Assembly: GCA_049487715.1 (NCBI GenBank)
Contig: CP150552.1
Location: forward strand, 558,001-622,000
From: Pycnococcus provasolii
Lineage: Eukaryota; Chlorophyta; Pseudoscourfieldiophyceae; Pseudoscourfieldiales
Length of the DNA stretch: 64,000 nt
Reading direction: 5' to 3'
In this document: positions 8,734 to 19,947 of the stretch, one piece after another
Position numbering within the stretch: the stretch's first letter is position 1
How the letters are laid out: each line of letters begins with the position of its first letter
Made by a program: the position numbers and the translations under genes
The notes under the pieces: model-generated
The model's database searches: none
Told to the model about the DNA's origin: nothing
What the model saw: the letters and a program-made list of their open reading frames with translations, nothing else

Positions 8734-11700
8734 TCATCGTGACATTAGATTCTTCGCCTCGACGAGCTTCGCTATAATCTCGTCAATCTTGGAGGAGGAG
8801 TCGACGTTGACTGGATCTTTGGAACGTGTGGACATGACACCATCATCATCTGGCCACGCCTCAGGGCTGTCACGACGGCCGGACCGTTGAGTCTCGTTCA
8901 CGTCGCCACTCTGCTGGGTGATCTCGTCGTCGTCCTCCGGAATCACACCCTCCTCAAGCTTTTCGAGATTGTCACCAACACTTACCAGCATCAGCACCAC
9001 AGCCTCTTCAGGAAAGTATTTACGAAGCAGCTCCGCGTCCACAATCTCGTCGAATTCGGCACTGAGCATGCCGAACGTCCTCTCCGTCACCTTCACTCGC
9101 CTCGCCTCCTGAATCATGTCCTTGTTATCGTCAGAAAGCATCGCCACCATGTCGTCGCTATTCAGGAACAAGGGCGGTTCGATAGAATCAAGTTTCGACA
9201 AATTGGCCACCCATCGATATGTTTCATAGTAAAGTTCCTGAAGCACCGAGTGTGGATGTCGCTTTGCTGCCCTTTCTCTCGCCGCCTCCAAGTCTTCCTG
9301 AATAGCTTCATAAGTGTTCATCAGGATAGCCAGCAAAATATTCAGCAGGAGAAAGAAGACGAGAAGAAGATATGTGTAGTAGAAGATCGGCGCTGAGACT
9401 TGAGACACACCGTAGATGGGTTCGTACCCATATTCGCCAGTCATCATCATAAATAAAACCTGTATTGAACGCCACACGTCACTGAACTCCTCTAGAGCGG
9501 AGCCGAACATGACCGTACCCATCACGCCAAAGTAAACGAATACGAGCGTGAAGATAATCATGAACCTGACGAGGTTTCCAGATGCGCGAGCGATGGTACG
9601 AATCAAAACGCCGTGCTCGGGGCTACGATTAAGGTGCTTGAATATGGTAAACAAACACAATATAATAATGATGCCATTTAGTGACTGATAATTCTTCCAA
9701 AGTACAGCAACGTCATTCAAGTGTGCACTTTCGGTGTCTGCGTGCAAAGGCAGGCTCAGTGACGTTGCATTTGGCTCTGTCAAGATCATGACGTACCAAA
9801 AACACACAATCGACCACGTAATCAAGCGAGCAAGATCAAGAAAATTCCACATGTCTGAGAGATAGGTGTAGCCGTTGAACTTCACTCGGAGTGGCCTCAC
9901 GCTAACCTCGACCAATTCAGTCAGCTCGGAACCAAGCGATGCCATGACGAAAAGAAAAAAACAAATCTCAAGACATGCACGGAACCAATCCACGGGTGTT
10001 AGGTAGAGCTCTAAAGGGAAGGTGTAGATCGAGAAAGAAGGAAGCACTTTTCCCGTAGGCGTGAAGTTTATGTGTAGATCAACCACGCTAAAGAAATGTG
10101 CCATGGCATTGTAAAGCGTGACCTCAAGTGTCACAGTGCGAGTCTGCTTGTCCAGAAAGCGATCTGACTGCATCTCCCTAAGGGTAAGTAAGCTTAGAGT
10201 ACGATCGATCGGAAAGTCAACCGAATATCCACCGCCTGTGGCAGATGCTCTGTACTCGTATTTCTGATTGGAGTTAGGAGTTAGGAGTTAGTTCCTGACA
10301 AAAATTAAAATTTGATCAAATCAAAATCAGCAGCAACGTACCTGCGGATCAAAGGAAGGCCCGAAGGCGTCTCTACTTTCCGACGAACGACTCAGCTCCG
10401 TCCAGCAGCTGGGGTAAAATGTGCTAAACCGACGACTGGAAATGCATGACGATGCGTTGACCTGTACACGGCGCTGCTTCAATGCAAATCCCGATACTAA
10501 TCGCTGGTATTGCAGAATGTAATTTTGTTCCTGTTTCGTCCATGAATCGCCATTATACCAAACTGGTTTAGGATATACCTTTTCGAGGAACCCGTTCTCT
10601 AGCCAATCAAAAATCTGAGCCTGGTCATTCAAGTCCATCAATGAAGTGCCATCCAGCGTCTGAGCGCTTGAAAAGTAGTTTTTGAGTGCACTTTCCGTTT
10701 TCCAAATCAGCTTAATATCTCGTTGGAGAAGCAGGATGGTGAAGTAAACGATGGTTGCCACGACGTAGGTGGAAGCACCCACGAGAGCCTCTTTTTTCGC
10801 CTTCCTCTCTTCAAGTTCTGCTAATGCGAGCTTTCGACGTACACCCATCTTGCCCGCCTTCTCCATCGCAAATATAGCTTCCTCCTTACTGTGAAAGTGT
10901 TCTTTCATTTCGCCAAACAATTCATTTGCCTTCTCTTCTATGGGAACAATCTTCGTCGGTTTATTTCTCTTTAGCTTCGTCAGTTTTGCGAGTGTGTCGA
11001 ATTTCTGAATTTGTGGCTTCTGCTTGAAGCCCCTAGCCCTAGCCCTAAAAGCCTCCGTCACCGGTCCTGGTGGCGGGGAGGTAGCTTTAGCCAAGGTGTT
11101 ATATCCCATTGCTTTGCCATTCTGCTCTTCACCATTCTGCTCTTCCTGGACGTGCAATCTAGCTTCTCTTTCTGTCATCGAGTAGGCCCGTCGACCTAAC
11201 ACGTACACGAAAACGAAAACGATCACAACAACGTAGATGATGGCGACCATAGTAATCGTCGAGAGGCCACTGATTAACTCGGACTCGTTCTTCTCGCCTT
11301 TGCTAGTCTTTTTGTATCCAGGCAATTTCTTCGTTGTGCACTCTCCGGCAAACCTCTCAGACGTAACCACATAGTCAGCGACATAATCGCCGCCGTACAA
11401 TCCCAAATAGCTTTTGGTGTCGGCATCGCATACAAAGACGTCGAGGTCCTGCGCGTCAGCAGACATTAGCATCTGAAAGTTGTTCTCAATTTTAGTCGCA
11501 AAGCCAGGTGGGTACGAAGTGCGCTCACTTGCAAGGTAGAGATCTCCGGTATTCACATGTACACTCCATCGCATGTGCGGCTTAGAAGCATTGCCATCTG
11601 ATTTTCTGTAGTGGTAAACCCACTCTCCCGGGCTGACTGAGCCAATCACCTTTGCAACACCTTTAATCTCACTGATGACGAGGTTCGGAGACACGCGGAA

Positions 11701-14700
11701 GCTGATTCGTGTCTTCATACAGCGTACGCTCACGTAGTACCTTCCAGCTTGGAGCTGCGTGTAGTCGAGTGCTATTGAATATCGACCACCACGGCTACTT
11801 TGTAATACTTTGCTTGGCGCGCGAGGTGTCGGAATGTAATCTGCCAATGCAGTGAGTTCCATGCGCAAGCTCTCTGGGTCGAGATGATCACTCAAATCTT
11901 CGACGTTAAAAACCATGTTGTTCTTTGCGTCTTCTGCAGACACGTCGAGGAAGAAATCCTTGTACTCCCCTAATTCACAGGTGGAGTAAACAAAGTGATT
12001 CTCACGAAGAGGGAGCGCCTGGACCGTCGTCACGAGGCCTTTTTCATGCGAAAATTCATTGTCGCCGCAGTGATCTTTGATGCGAGCGGTGATGGAATAA
12101 TCTGCACACTCGTCACCGCCTCTGACGGCGAAATACCACGTCGCAACATCGAAGTGCCCGATCTCACATGTGGATGCAGAGAATATTCTGTGACCCTTGC
12201 CATCCACGTGCTGACTTGCATGGCGGTACGGCGGGCTGAATCGAATGGGAGGCTGAGTGGCTTGAATCATGTAGTACAGGTCGCCCTCGTGAATGTCCAG
12301 CTCAAATTCGAGCGACATCTTCTCCGTAGCTGCGGAATGATTTGCGCCGCCTGGAATCAGCGCGCTGACGTCATATGAGTGATAAACCCAGTTTCCTTTG
12401 CAAACGACGCCGTGGATTGACGATCCGGGTTTAATTTTCGCGTCAATGAGGAGCGCAAGAATGCGAAAGGAAACGGGACGTGCACCACATTTGACGCTGA
12501 GAAAAAAATCGCCCTGGTGCAGGTCGTGGTAACTCACCCCAAGTGATAGCACGCCGTCGGTTGCTATGCCAGCTGTAAATTCGGAGTGCCTGCTGGCAGG
12601 GATTTGCCCATCGTACAGCGCGATCGACAGGGCATCCGGTATTTCCGCGCTCGACGCGTCGAGGTTGGTCGCCTCCATGCGAAGGTTTTTCACCGCATCC
12701 TTAACGCCAATGTACATGTGAAAATCCTTAATTTCGCCAGGTTCACAGCTCGAGTACGTAAAATGGTCAGGCTTTATATCCTCCACGCCTGAGGCGAGGC
12801 GCGCATCTTCCACCTCGTGCTTCGGCTCAGCGCACGTGTTGGATGGCTTTTTAATATGAACATATAATTCGTAGTCGGCGCACTTGTCCATACCGAGCAA
12901 AGCAAGATAGTGTAGCCCGCTCCCTGGTTCGATGCCGCAGAGATGTACGAATGTGAAATTTCCCGCAAGGTACTGCTCCGAGGTAGCCGTGCGGTACGGC
13001 GGTATGAGCTTTAAAGCTGGTTCGCCATGCGAAGTTTTGTACGCCACCCGTCCCGTGTGCAGGACGATTTCAAAGTTCACATCGCTCACCTCGTCTAAGG
13101 TCGGCGAGGAGTCGGAAGCGGCACTCGCAATGGCGCGATGACGTGCATCGTCGTGTCCGCCGCCCGCATCGAAGAAGTGATAAATGAAGTCGCCAGGACA
13201 TACGTATCCACGTGCATGCGTGCCTTCTTTCACTTCACCCTGAATAACTTCGGTAAGAAGCCTGAATGATTTCGGTTGATCGCCGCAGCGTACACTCGCA
13301 AAGAGGTCGGCCTTTGAGTCGTAGTCCCACGCATTCAGGGTCACCGAGTAGTGCCCATCAGGCGTTTCCGTGCTCTTGAACTCGGTCACGCGATTGCTCG
13401 GGATTGCATTTTTGTATACGAAAAGACCGAGTCCTGATTGCGTATAGCCTCGATCGAGATCCTCCACCTCAAATACGACGTTGCAGTCGCGATATTTATC
13501 ATTTTTCGGCAATTTGAAGTCTACCCACTCATGCGGCTGGCAGCTGGCACGCATGAAGTGGTCCACGTCGATCACCGTGCCTGCCGAAGATGATTCGGCG
13601 GAGGAGGAGCCTCCTGCAGCGCCGAGGAGCTGCCGTCGTCGATGAAGTTGTCCATCGCACTCGCTGACGTCCGAGACGGGCTCTGCGGTGACGGATACCT
13701 GGAATGTCGCGAAATGATCTCCTCCTAGCACACCCAGATATTCGGTATGGCCAGGCAAAACACACGTCGAAATCGGCATTGGGTTGTTCTCGTATGCACC
13801 ACCGGGGCGATGCTCCGACGCGTCCGACGAAAGGTAGGGAGGGATTAACTTGATGGGCGGATAGTCCACGGCAGTTCGCATCTTGACATCGCCGGTGAAG
13901 AGCCGCAGATGGAACGTGACCATGTATGGCAATGCCCACCCTAGATGATCTAACCAATATCCCTGCGGCATCTCGGCGGAGTCCGGCACGGTGTAATGAT
14001 AGTGCGCCCACGTCTCAGGCCCCACCTCGCCGTTGGCGAGCTCGCCGATATGAAGGTCGGAGTGACTAAGTTCGGCCAGAACGCGGAAGCGCACAGCTTC
14101 GTCGCCGGTGCACTTAACTGAAAGGTAATACCTCGCCGCCTGCAGGTCATGCTCGCTGACGACGATGGCCCAGACTCCGTCAGCTGAGTATTCTTCCTTG
14201 ATCGCCGACTCTCGGTTCGGAGGAATTTCATTCTTGTACAGATACACACCGAGCGCGTGCGGCATGACGCCGTCGGCAAGATTCTGCACCTCGAAGATGA
14301 GATTCGACGCCGCTTCCGCTTCGGTCACCGTAAGCATGAAGTCCTGATGACGGTGGTATGCGTGTGTGTGTGTGCGTGTGTGTGCGTCAGGTTAGTTGTG
14401 GTGGTTTGGACGCCATTGATGTTATAGAAGGTAAGGGGGGCGGGGGGGGAGGCTTCTGAAACTGCGGGGAAATCCCAAACCAAAAACGCCCCAAACCAAA
14501 TATGAACGTACCTTGTACTCGCCAGGTACACACGAGTCGTACTCGTAGTGATGCAAGAGCATTTCCGTACATTGAATTTCGCAGTCCTTCTTGCAGATGT
14601 GCTTAAGTTCTGTGCAGGTGGGCTGCTCAGCAGCGATGTCGGCGTAAATCTCGTACTCCGCGCAGTGCTCTCCACCGGCGAGTCCGATGTACTGCCGTCC

Positions 14701-16239
14701 CGTCTCGGCATGGCAAATTTGCGTCGTGTGGTTCGCGCCTATCGCCTCGGCGTGCTGATACGGCGGCGAAAGCTTCAGCGGCGGCATCAAGTGACTCGTG
14801 AGGTAGAACAAATCACCCGTGGCCACGTCGAGGTTGAAGTGGACATCCACAAAGCTAGCACTTTGGTTTTTAGAATCTGACCCAGCGGTAGCTCTTCGAT
14901 GAGGAATCACGTCGTCGCCGACTTGCACGTAGTGGAACACGAATTGTCCCGGGCACACGAATCCGCTGGCGTGCCCACCGGGCTTAATGCCGCTATGGAT
15001 GAAGTAGGGCACCATGCGAAAGTTCATGGGCGTTGGCGACGTTGAGTACACGCTCACGACGTAGTCTCCCTTCTTCAGGTCCCACTTGTTGATGGTGATG
15101 CTGTACTCGCCGTCGACGCTGTATTCCGACTTATACTCGGTGTGTCTGTCGACGGGCACGTTCTCGTTCACAGGGTACAGGTAAAGCCCAAACGCGCGCG
15201 GGTTAATAGGCCCGACCGCGAGATCCTCGAGGAAGATGACCATGTTGTCGTCACGATCCGCGTCGCCGACATGCACGCGAAAGTCCGAATAGGAGAATGG
15301 GGTTGTCTTGCCGTAGAGGAAGTGGTTGTGCTCGAGCTCCGGAAAATGTTGGATATCGTGACCGCCACCGGCGGCGGCACCCGTCGGCAAGACCGATTCG
15401 TACCTGGAGGAGGGCGAGGCCGCACGCCTGGAGGCAACTGTGTAGCACGCCTCCTCTGCGAAGTCAGCCGAAGGAAACGACAGTTGGATTGTGTACGGCA
15501 CGCATCCCGACGCTGTTTTCAGCGCGACATAGTACGTGTGACTGGCGGCGAGCCAGCACACGTTGATGACGCCGACTTCACCGGGCGCCAGGCTTTTGAA
15601 CGGCGGCCTAAGCCTCAGAGGCGCGGTGTCCGCGTGCTGCATGACGAGCAACGCCGAATTTGCACCTTCACTGGATGCCTGCACCTGAACTCGTGCCAAC
15701 CCGTTGCTGAAGGGCGGGGCTTCAAACTTGTGGTAGACGAGTTGCTCTTCGCACGCCTCTCCTTCAATCTTCTCGTCTTCTGTGAGCGGTGCGACGACTC
15801 CGCGCGCGAGTACGCGAAACGTCGTCGTTTCGTCGCCACAGCGCACGCCAAGGTAGTACGTTTTCATCTTGACGTCGTAGTAGCTGATTTCGAGCGTGTA
15901 CAGTCGATTTTTGGCTTCGGTGGCTACCATACCGGACTTCCGGTCTGGCGGAATCTCGCCGGTGAAGAGGTGCACGGACAGCGCGTCCGTCCTGTACCCT
16001 TCCAGCTCAGGTTTCAAGTCTTCGACTTCGAACAGCCAGTTGTTGTTGAGCATCTCCTTGCTGTTCACCTCGAAGGAGAAGTCGCGCCACGACCCTGGCA
16101 GGCACTTCATGTCGCCTGTCCACTCGTTGGGTCTGATTGCATCGACGGCGTTCGGCCCACCTGCTGCGTGCACGCCGGCAGGTGCCAGAAGTACATAGAG
16201 CAGCATATACAGGCACATATGGCTGAGCATCATCATCAT
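8734..16239 (-). CDS. Polycystin-like (PKD/TRPP) cation channel with six-repeat ectodomain; 3 exons
   Basis: Predicted exons are 16239-14512, 14343-10342 and 10173-8734, all joined in phase 0 (donors AAG|GTACGT and CAG|GTACGT), giving about 2389 residues. A signal peptide (MMMMLSHMCLYMLLYVLLAP, then AGVHAA) is followed by six ectodomain repeats of roughly 220-270 residues, each opening with C-x-PGE-x-x-DF and a VEDL-type strand. A membrane segment (about 1597-1625) and a charged linker lead into a PKD-type core: S1 (about 1765-1785), the extracellular TOP-like region spanning the exon 2/3 junction (TRTVTLEVTLYNA), S2-S6 and a pore-like segment LFMMMTGEYGYEP. Polycystins are Ca2+-permeable channels, often ciliary. 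The acidic cytosolic tail ends at 8734. An upstream in-frame Met (16443) is possible but less likely. Confidence 0.85.
10174..10341 (-). other. Intron 2 of the polycystin-like gene
   Basis: Donor CAG|GTACGT and acceptor GGAG|ATG. 168 bp, phase 0. Removing it joins the TOP-like region so that it aligns with polycystin-2 family spacing. Confidence 0.8.
14344..14511 (-). other. Intron 1 of the polycystin-like gene
   Basis: Donor AAG|GTACGT and acceptor TCATCAG|GAC. 168 bp, phase 0, containing a GT/CA dinucleotide run. Splicing restores the repeat opening CVPGEYK-DF, matching the other five ectodomain repeats. Confidence 0.9.
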
Positions 16240-17431
16240 ACCAGTGTAGGTAGCTCCTCCAACTCCAACTCCTCCTAAAGGTATGCTGCTGTGTTGCCGG
16301 AGTACCCGTCTGCAAGGTCGTCTTCTGTACGAGAACCACCTTAAATGGGAGATACAGATACAAGGCGACATGGCATGGCCAAGTAGAACGCTAAAATAGT
16401 AAAGTACCTGGCCGGACAATAATGCAACCTTAAGTGACGTCAAGCCGAGTTGGAATTCGAAAAGGCCAGTCCCGGGATCCCACTGTAGGGTACCACAAAG
16501 GCCGATAAAATATCATTCCTCCTTGGAGCGAACCCAAACCAAAGGCCGCAACCAAAGACGAGAGGCCTGTTCAACAGGTGTGCAAAGAGACAAAGCCAAT
16601 AGGACTCTGCCAAGAGAAGAGGGGGAATTCCATGTGCCATTAAACCTTTAATGCCTTGCACTTGCAAGTCACTGTTTCTTGGCAAGTCCAGGAGGATTCC
16701 AAGGCATTAACGCGGCCGGGCCGCCGGGGGGGGGGAGGACACCTACCTTAGTCTAGGTAGGTGGATGATGCCTGGCTGATACGGTAGACTCGGACTGTCG
16801 GATGAGGGAAGGCTGATTGATGGGCATGTTTGTTTGGGGGGTTAGGACTTAAGGTAGGAGGAGAGAGAGAGAGAGACCGGTTTGTTGGGGTTCTTGACTG
16901 GGGTTTTTCTCTGACTTACCGCTTACGCGACGACGGTCGACGGCAGGGGAATCGGTGGCGGGGCTCTCTTCACAGTTCACACCGAGGGGAAGAAGTGGCG
17001 TCTCAACTTCCATGTCAATGAGCTCGCTACTCCCCAAAAGTTGTCCAGCTCCACTCGCGACCTCACATGTTGCTTTCGCAACATCGCATAATGACTTTGC
17101 GACGTGCACGTCGTGATTACGCTCTGCCGCGCGTAAACAGACGAAGGAGAACTTAAGGTAAACCGAAAAGGTGAAGGTTACACCACTTACACGTCGGTAC
17201 AAACAAGGACAAACACTCCTAAGGCGGCTATCCCCGGGGACCTCCTCGGGGAACCTTAGGGGTCAGGAGTCTGTACGGCGTCAACCATATGCGAATTAGG
17301 GGTTGAGCCACAAAAACGCTCATCTATGATAATACCGGACTCAATGAATTTGATGTGCCACTCTGTAAGTACTATCTACCTACGTGCTCTTTTTTTAAAA
17401 AAAACTCACTCTACTCCAATCAATAATCATA
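16240..17431. other. Divergent intergenic region
   Basis: Separates the polycystin-like (-) and CNNM-like (+) genes. It contains a short (GA)n run near 16860-16875 and a GC-rich stretch with partly self-complementary sequence at about 17219-17262. One low-confidence minus-strand ORF is listed separately. Confidence 0.45.
16849..17202 (-). CDS. Uncertain ORF, possible exon of an unrecognised small gene
   Basis: A 117-codon frame whose middle section (AAERNHDVHVAKSLCDVAKA, then TCEVASGAGQLLGS...) looks protein-like. Near its end are two plausible splice donors, CGC|GTAAGC and CGG|GTAAGT (about 16916-16925). It could therefore be a first exon whose continuation lies between 16440 and 16900, but I cannot identify the next exon or any family. 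It may equally be a chance frame. Confidence 0.2.
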   Translation of the reverse strand: MYRRVSGVTFTFSVYLKFSFVCLRAAERNHDVHVAKSLCDVAKATCEVASGAGQLLGSSELIDMEVETPLLPLGVNCEESPATDSPAVDRRRVSGKSEKNPSQEPQQTGLSLSLLLP

Positions 17432-18871
17432 ATGGCGCTTGGTGGAGCATCATCACTCGCCTTGGATGTTGGTCTGGCGCTCCTATTAGTGCTCATGGCG
17501 GGAGCCATGGCAGGACTGACCATCGGTCTGCTCGGCATGTCCAATCTCGAACTGGAAATGAAATGTGAAGCGGGCGATGCACGCGCAATCAAAATATGGC
17601 CAATTAAAAGAGACCATCATCGCCTACTCGTGACGCTTGTTGTTGCCAACGCATTCGCCAGCGAGGCACTGCCCCTCGCGATTGACCGATTCACGCCATC
17701 GCCGCTGCTCTCGTTACTCGCATCCGTCTTGCTCATTCTCATCTTTGGGGAGATTCTGCCTAGCGCGCTCTTCTCCGGATCAAGACAGCTAGCTCTCGCG
17801 GCTTTCTTCATACCACTCGTGCGTATTCTGATGATCATCCTGGCGCCCATCAACATACCACTCGGCATGCTCCTCGATCGAACAATGGGAAAGGAGGGAA
17901 TGCACACGCGCTTTCAGAGAAATCAACTTCGAAATCTTGTGGCATTGCATGCTCGAGCGACTGCAGCGCAACGCCCATCCTCGTCCGCCCCATCGCCGTC
18001 GTCGTCGTCGTCGCTGTGGGCAGGGCGTGCACGTGCGTACAAGTCCATCGTGGAAAAGCCGCCGCCGCAACTTCTCGGAACAGACGAGGCGCACATAATT
18101 CAACAAACGCTCAAGCTTCATCGTGAGACGGCGCAGAGCATCATGACCGAGCTCGCCGAGGTGCGGATGATAAACTTTGAGTCTTTGCTGGATACGGAGA
18201 CGATGGCGCGGATCATTGGCATGGGACACAGCCGACTTCCCGTGTATCGTGGAGGCGATCGACGCAACGTTGTGGGTCTGCTTCTCGTCAAGAACCTCAT
18301 TGTGGTCGATCCGTCTGAAGAAAGATCGCTCTCTACAATTCCGCTGAGGGCGCCACTCGCCATTGCGCCTGACTACGATTTGTTTAGCCTGCTCAACCTC
18401 TTCCAAGTTGGAAGAGGCGGTCACTTTGCCGTGATTACAGACCAACCCGACGACCTTGAACATGCATGGAATCACGGAACGGACGTACCTGATCATGTGA
18501 ATGTCTTGGGATGCGTCACACTAGAGGATGTTATCGAAGAGCTGCTCGGGGAAGCCGTCTTTGACGAAACGGATTTTCGCGAGCACATTCTCATCAACGT
18601 CTTGCCAAGTCTCTGTGAAGCACTTAACAATCATGGCAGCGATTCCTCAAGTCACCGTGGGAAGGAGCGCGTGTATGCGACCGTTGTTCGGTGCGCTCTT
18701 CACTGGTACCATGTGACGCGTTCCCGTCGTCGACGCCGCCTCAAAGCGAAGAGCCTTTCGCTTAAGCCGACGAACAGCGCAAGGGAAGGCGCGGACGAGC
18801 GGGACGACGATCGCGGCGCGGCGGACGAGCGCACGCCGCTGCTCAAGCCTGAGGTGAGACGCGTGTGGTAA
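17432..18871 (+). CDS. CNNM/DUF21-CBS domain membrane protein (ancient conserved domain family)
   Basis: A 479-residue membrane protein. The DUF21 domain fills about residues 8-180 with several hydrophobic segments, the family-type GAMAGLTIGLLGMSNLELEM motif and LLVTLVVANAFASEALPLAI. A CBS pair follows (about 205-345): TELAEVRMINFESLLDTETM, then SRLPVYRG and VVGLLLVKNLI, and later CVTLEDVIEELLGE-x-x-FDETD. CNNM/CorC-family proteins are linked to Mg2+ or divalent cation efflux, with CBS binding ATP-Mg. The start ATG at 17432 has an A-rich leader. The last five codons follow a good donor (GAG|GTGAGA at 18854), so the true transcript may splice into the methyltransferase frame downstream. Confidence 0.85.
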   Translation: MALGGASSLALDVGLALLLVLMAGAMAGLTIGLLGMSNLELEMKCEAGDARAIKIWPIKRDHHRLLVTLVVANAFASEALPLAIDRFTPSPLLSLLASVLLILIFGEILPSALFSGSRQLALAAFFIPLVRILMIILAPINIPLGMLLDRTMGKEGMHTRFQRNQLRNLVALHARATAAQRPSSSAPSPSSSSSLWAGRARAYKSIVEKPPPQLLGTDEAHIIQQTLKLHRETAQSIMTELAEVRMINFESLLDTETMARIIGMGHSRLPVYRGGDRRNVVGLLLVKNLIVVDPSEERSLSTIPLRAPLAIAPDYDLFSLLNLFQVGRGGHFAVITDQPDDLEHAWNHGTDVPDHVNVLGCVTLEDVIEELLGEAVFDETDFREHILINVLPSLCEALNNHGSDSSSHRGKERVYATVVRCALHWYHVTRSRRRRRLKAKSLSLKPTNSAREGADERDDDRGAADERTPLLKPEVRRVW

Positions 18872-19025
18872 GAGACTTTTTCATGTTTTTTTGTGACATC
18901 AGGATCTTGATTTTTCGGTCGGGGTTGGTACTCTGGTTGGTACAGGGAAAAATTCCCACCCCACGTTTTGGATTTTCCCCTTTTTGGTCTTTTTTCAGCC
19001 GCCGCCGCCAGCGCCAGCGCCAGTG

Positions 19026-19913
19026 ATGGCGTCGGAGCAGCCCGACCCGTCGTCCTACTGGCACTCAGACTCGGAACACAGCTTCCTCGAGCTGTCGTCC
19101 TTGGCCAGGCACGACTACGAATTCGTGCGTGTGCTCGACCCATGGGTGGATGTTGCAGAGCTCATGGCGGAGGACGAAGGGCGGTGGAATCCTGGAGGTG
19201 ACGCGAAACCTGGTGGCTATTTAGAGCTCACAGATCAGCAGCTTAAAGAAGTGAAGTTGGACTTGAATGGACGCCAGCTCGTCGTGCGGCAGGACACGGC
19301 CCTACTCCTGGAACCAGGCGTCACTGGCTCGGTCGTCTGGGACGGCGGGGTGGCATTGCCGCTTCTTGTCGAGGAGTGGCGCGATGCTGGCGTAATCGGC
19401 CCACTGAGCGACCTGTGCGTTTGGGAGTTGGGAGCAGGCGTCGGTCTGACTAGCTGTGGTCTACTTGCCCTTGGCGCGAAGCACGTCGTCGCTACGGACC
19501 AGTCGCACATGATCCCGACGCTCGAGAGCAACCTGCGCCGCAATTTCCCCGACTGTGGTTGCTTTACTTGCGGCACGCTCGACTGGGACGACGCTGAGAC
19601 TGAAATCGCGACGTTGATAAGGGACGGAGCTCCTCGGTGTGACATGATTGTGATTTCCGACACCTGGTACAACGAGTGCATCGCGAAAGCGCTTGTGGAC
19701 GCACTCGTCGCCGTCGCCAAGACGGCGCCCGACGGTCGAAAATATACGCCGTGTATCGCCTTGGAGGAGATGCGTTCGGCGGACTGTCTAGTAGGCTTCC
19801 TTGAAGAAGTTCTCTCACGTGGCATAACAGTTGTTCGCGTCGTCAAAGAAAGCATTCGATATGCGGGCTTGAGCGGTCACGGGAGAATGATTGTGTTTCT
19901 CTTTCAACTGTAG
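19026..19913 (+). CDS. METTL21-type (Methyltransf_16) protein methyltransferase
   Basis: Up to 295 residues from the ATG at 19026. The Rossmann SAM-binding core has motif I ELGAGVGLTSCGLLALGAKH, an acidic end of strand 2 (VVATD), and the family-typical motif ISDTWYN, like the DxxY signature of METTL21 lysine methyltransferases. WDGGVALPLL upstream matches the conserved W-x-x-G entry of the family. Known members methylate lysines of chaperones, eEF1A and similar proteins. The frame continues upstream without a stop into CCG repeats just after a strong acceptor (TTTTTTCAG at 18990-18998) in the phase needed for the CNNM donor at 18854, so it may be the C-terminal half of a fusion. Confidence 0.8.
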   Translation: MASEQPDPSSYWHSDSEHSFLELSSLARHDYEFVRVLDPWVDVAELMAEDEGRWNPGGDAKPGGYLELTDQQLKEVKLDLNGRQLVVRQDTALLLEPGVTGSVVWDGGVALPLLVEEWRDAGVIGPLSDLCVWELGAGVGLTSCGLLALGAKHVVATDQSHMIPTLESNLRRNFPDCGCFTCGTLDWDDAETEIATLIRDGAPRCDMIVISDTWYNECIAKALVDALVAVAKTAPDGRKYTPCIALEEMRSADCLVGFLEEVLSRGITVVRVVKESIRYAGLSGHGRMIVFLFQL

Positions 19914-19947
19914 GTTATACCAGATGTTTTTATGTAGTACTACAATG

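Noticed and set aside
15142-16278. 378-codon plus-strand frame opposite the polycystin-like gene
   Set aside because: Arg/Val-rich shadow with no domain; the minus strand carries a signal peptide and clear repeats.
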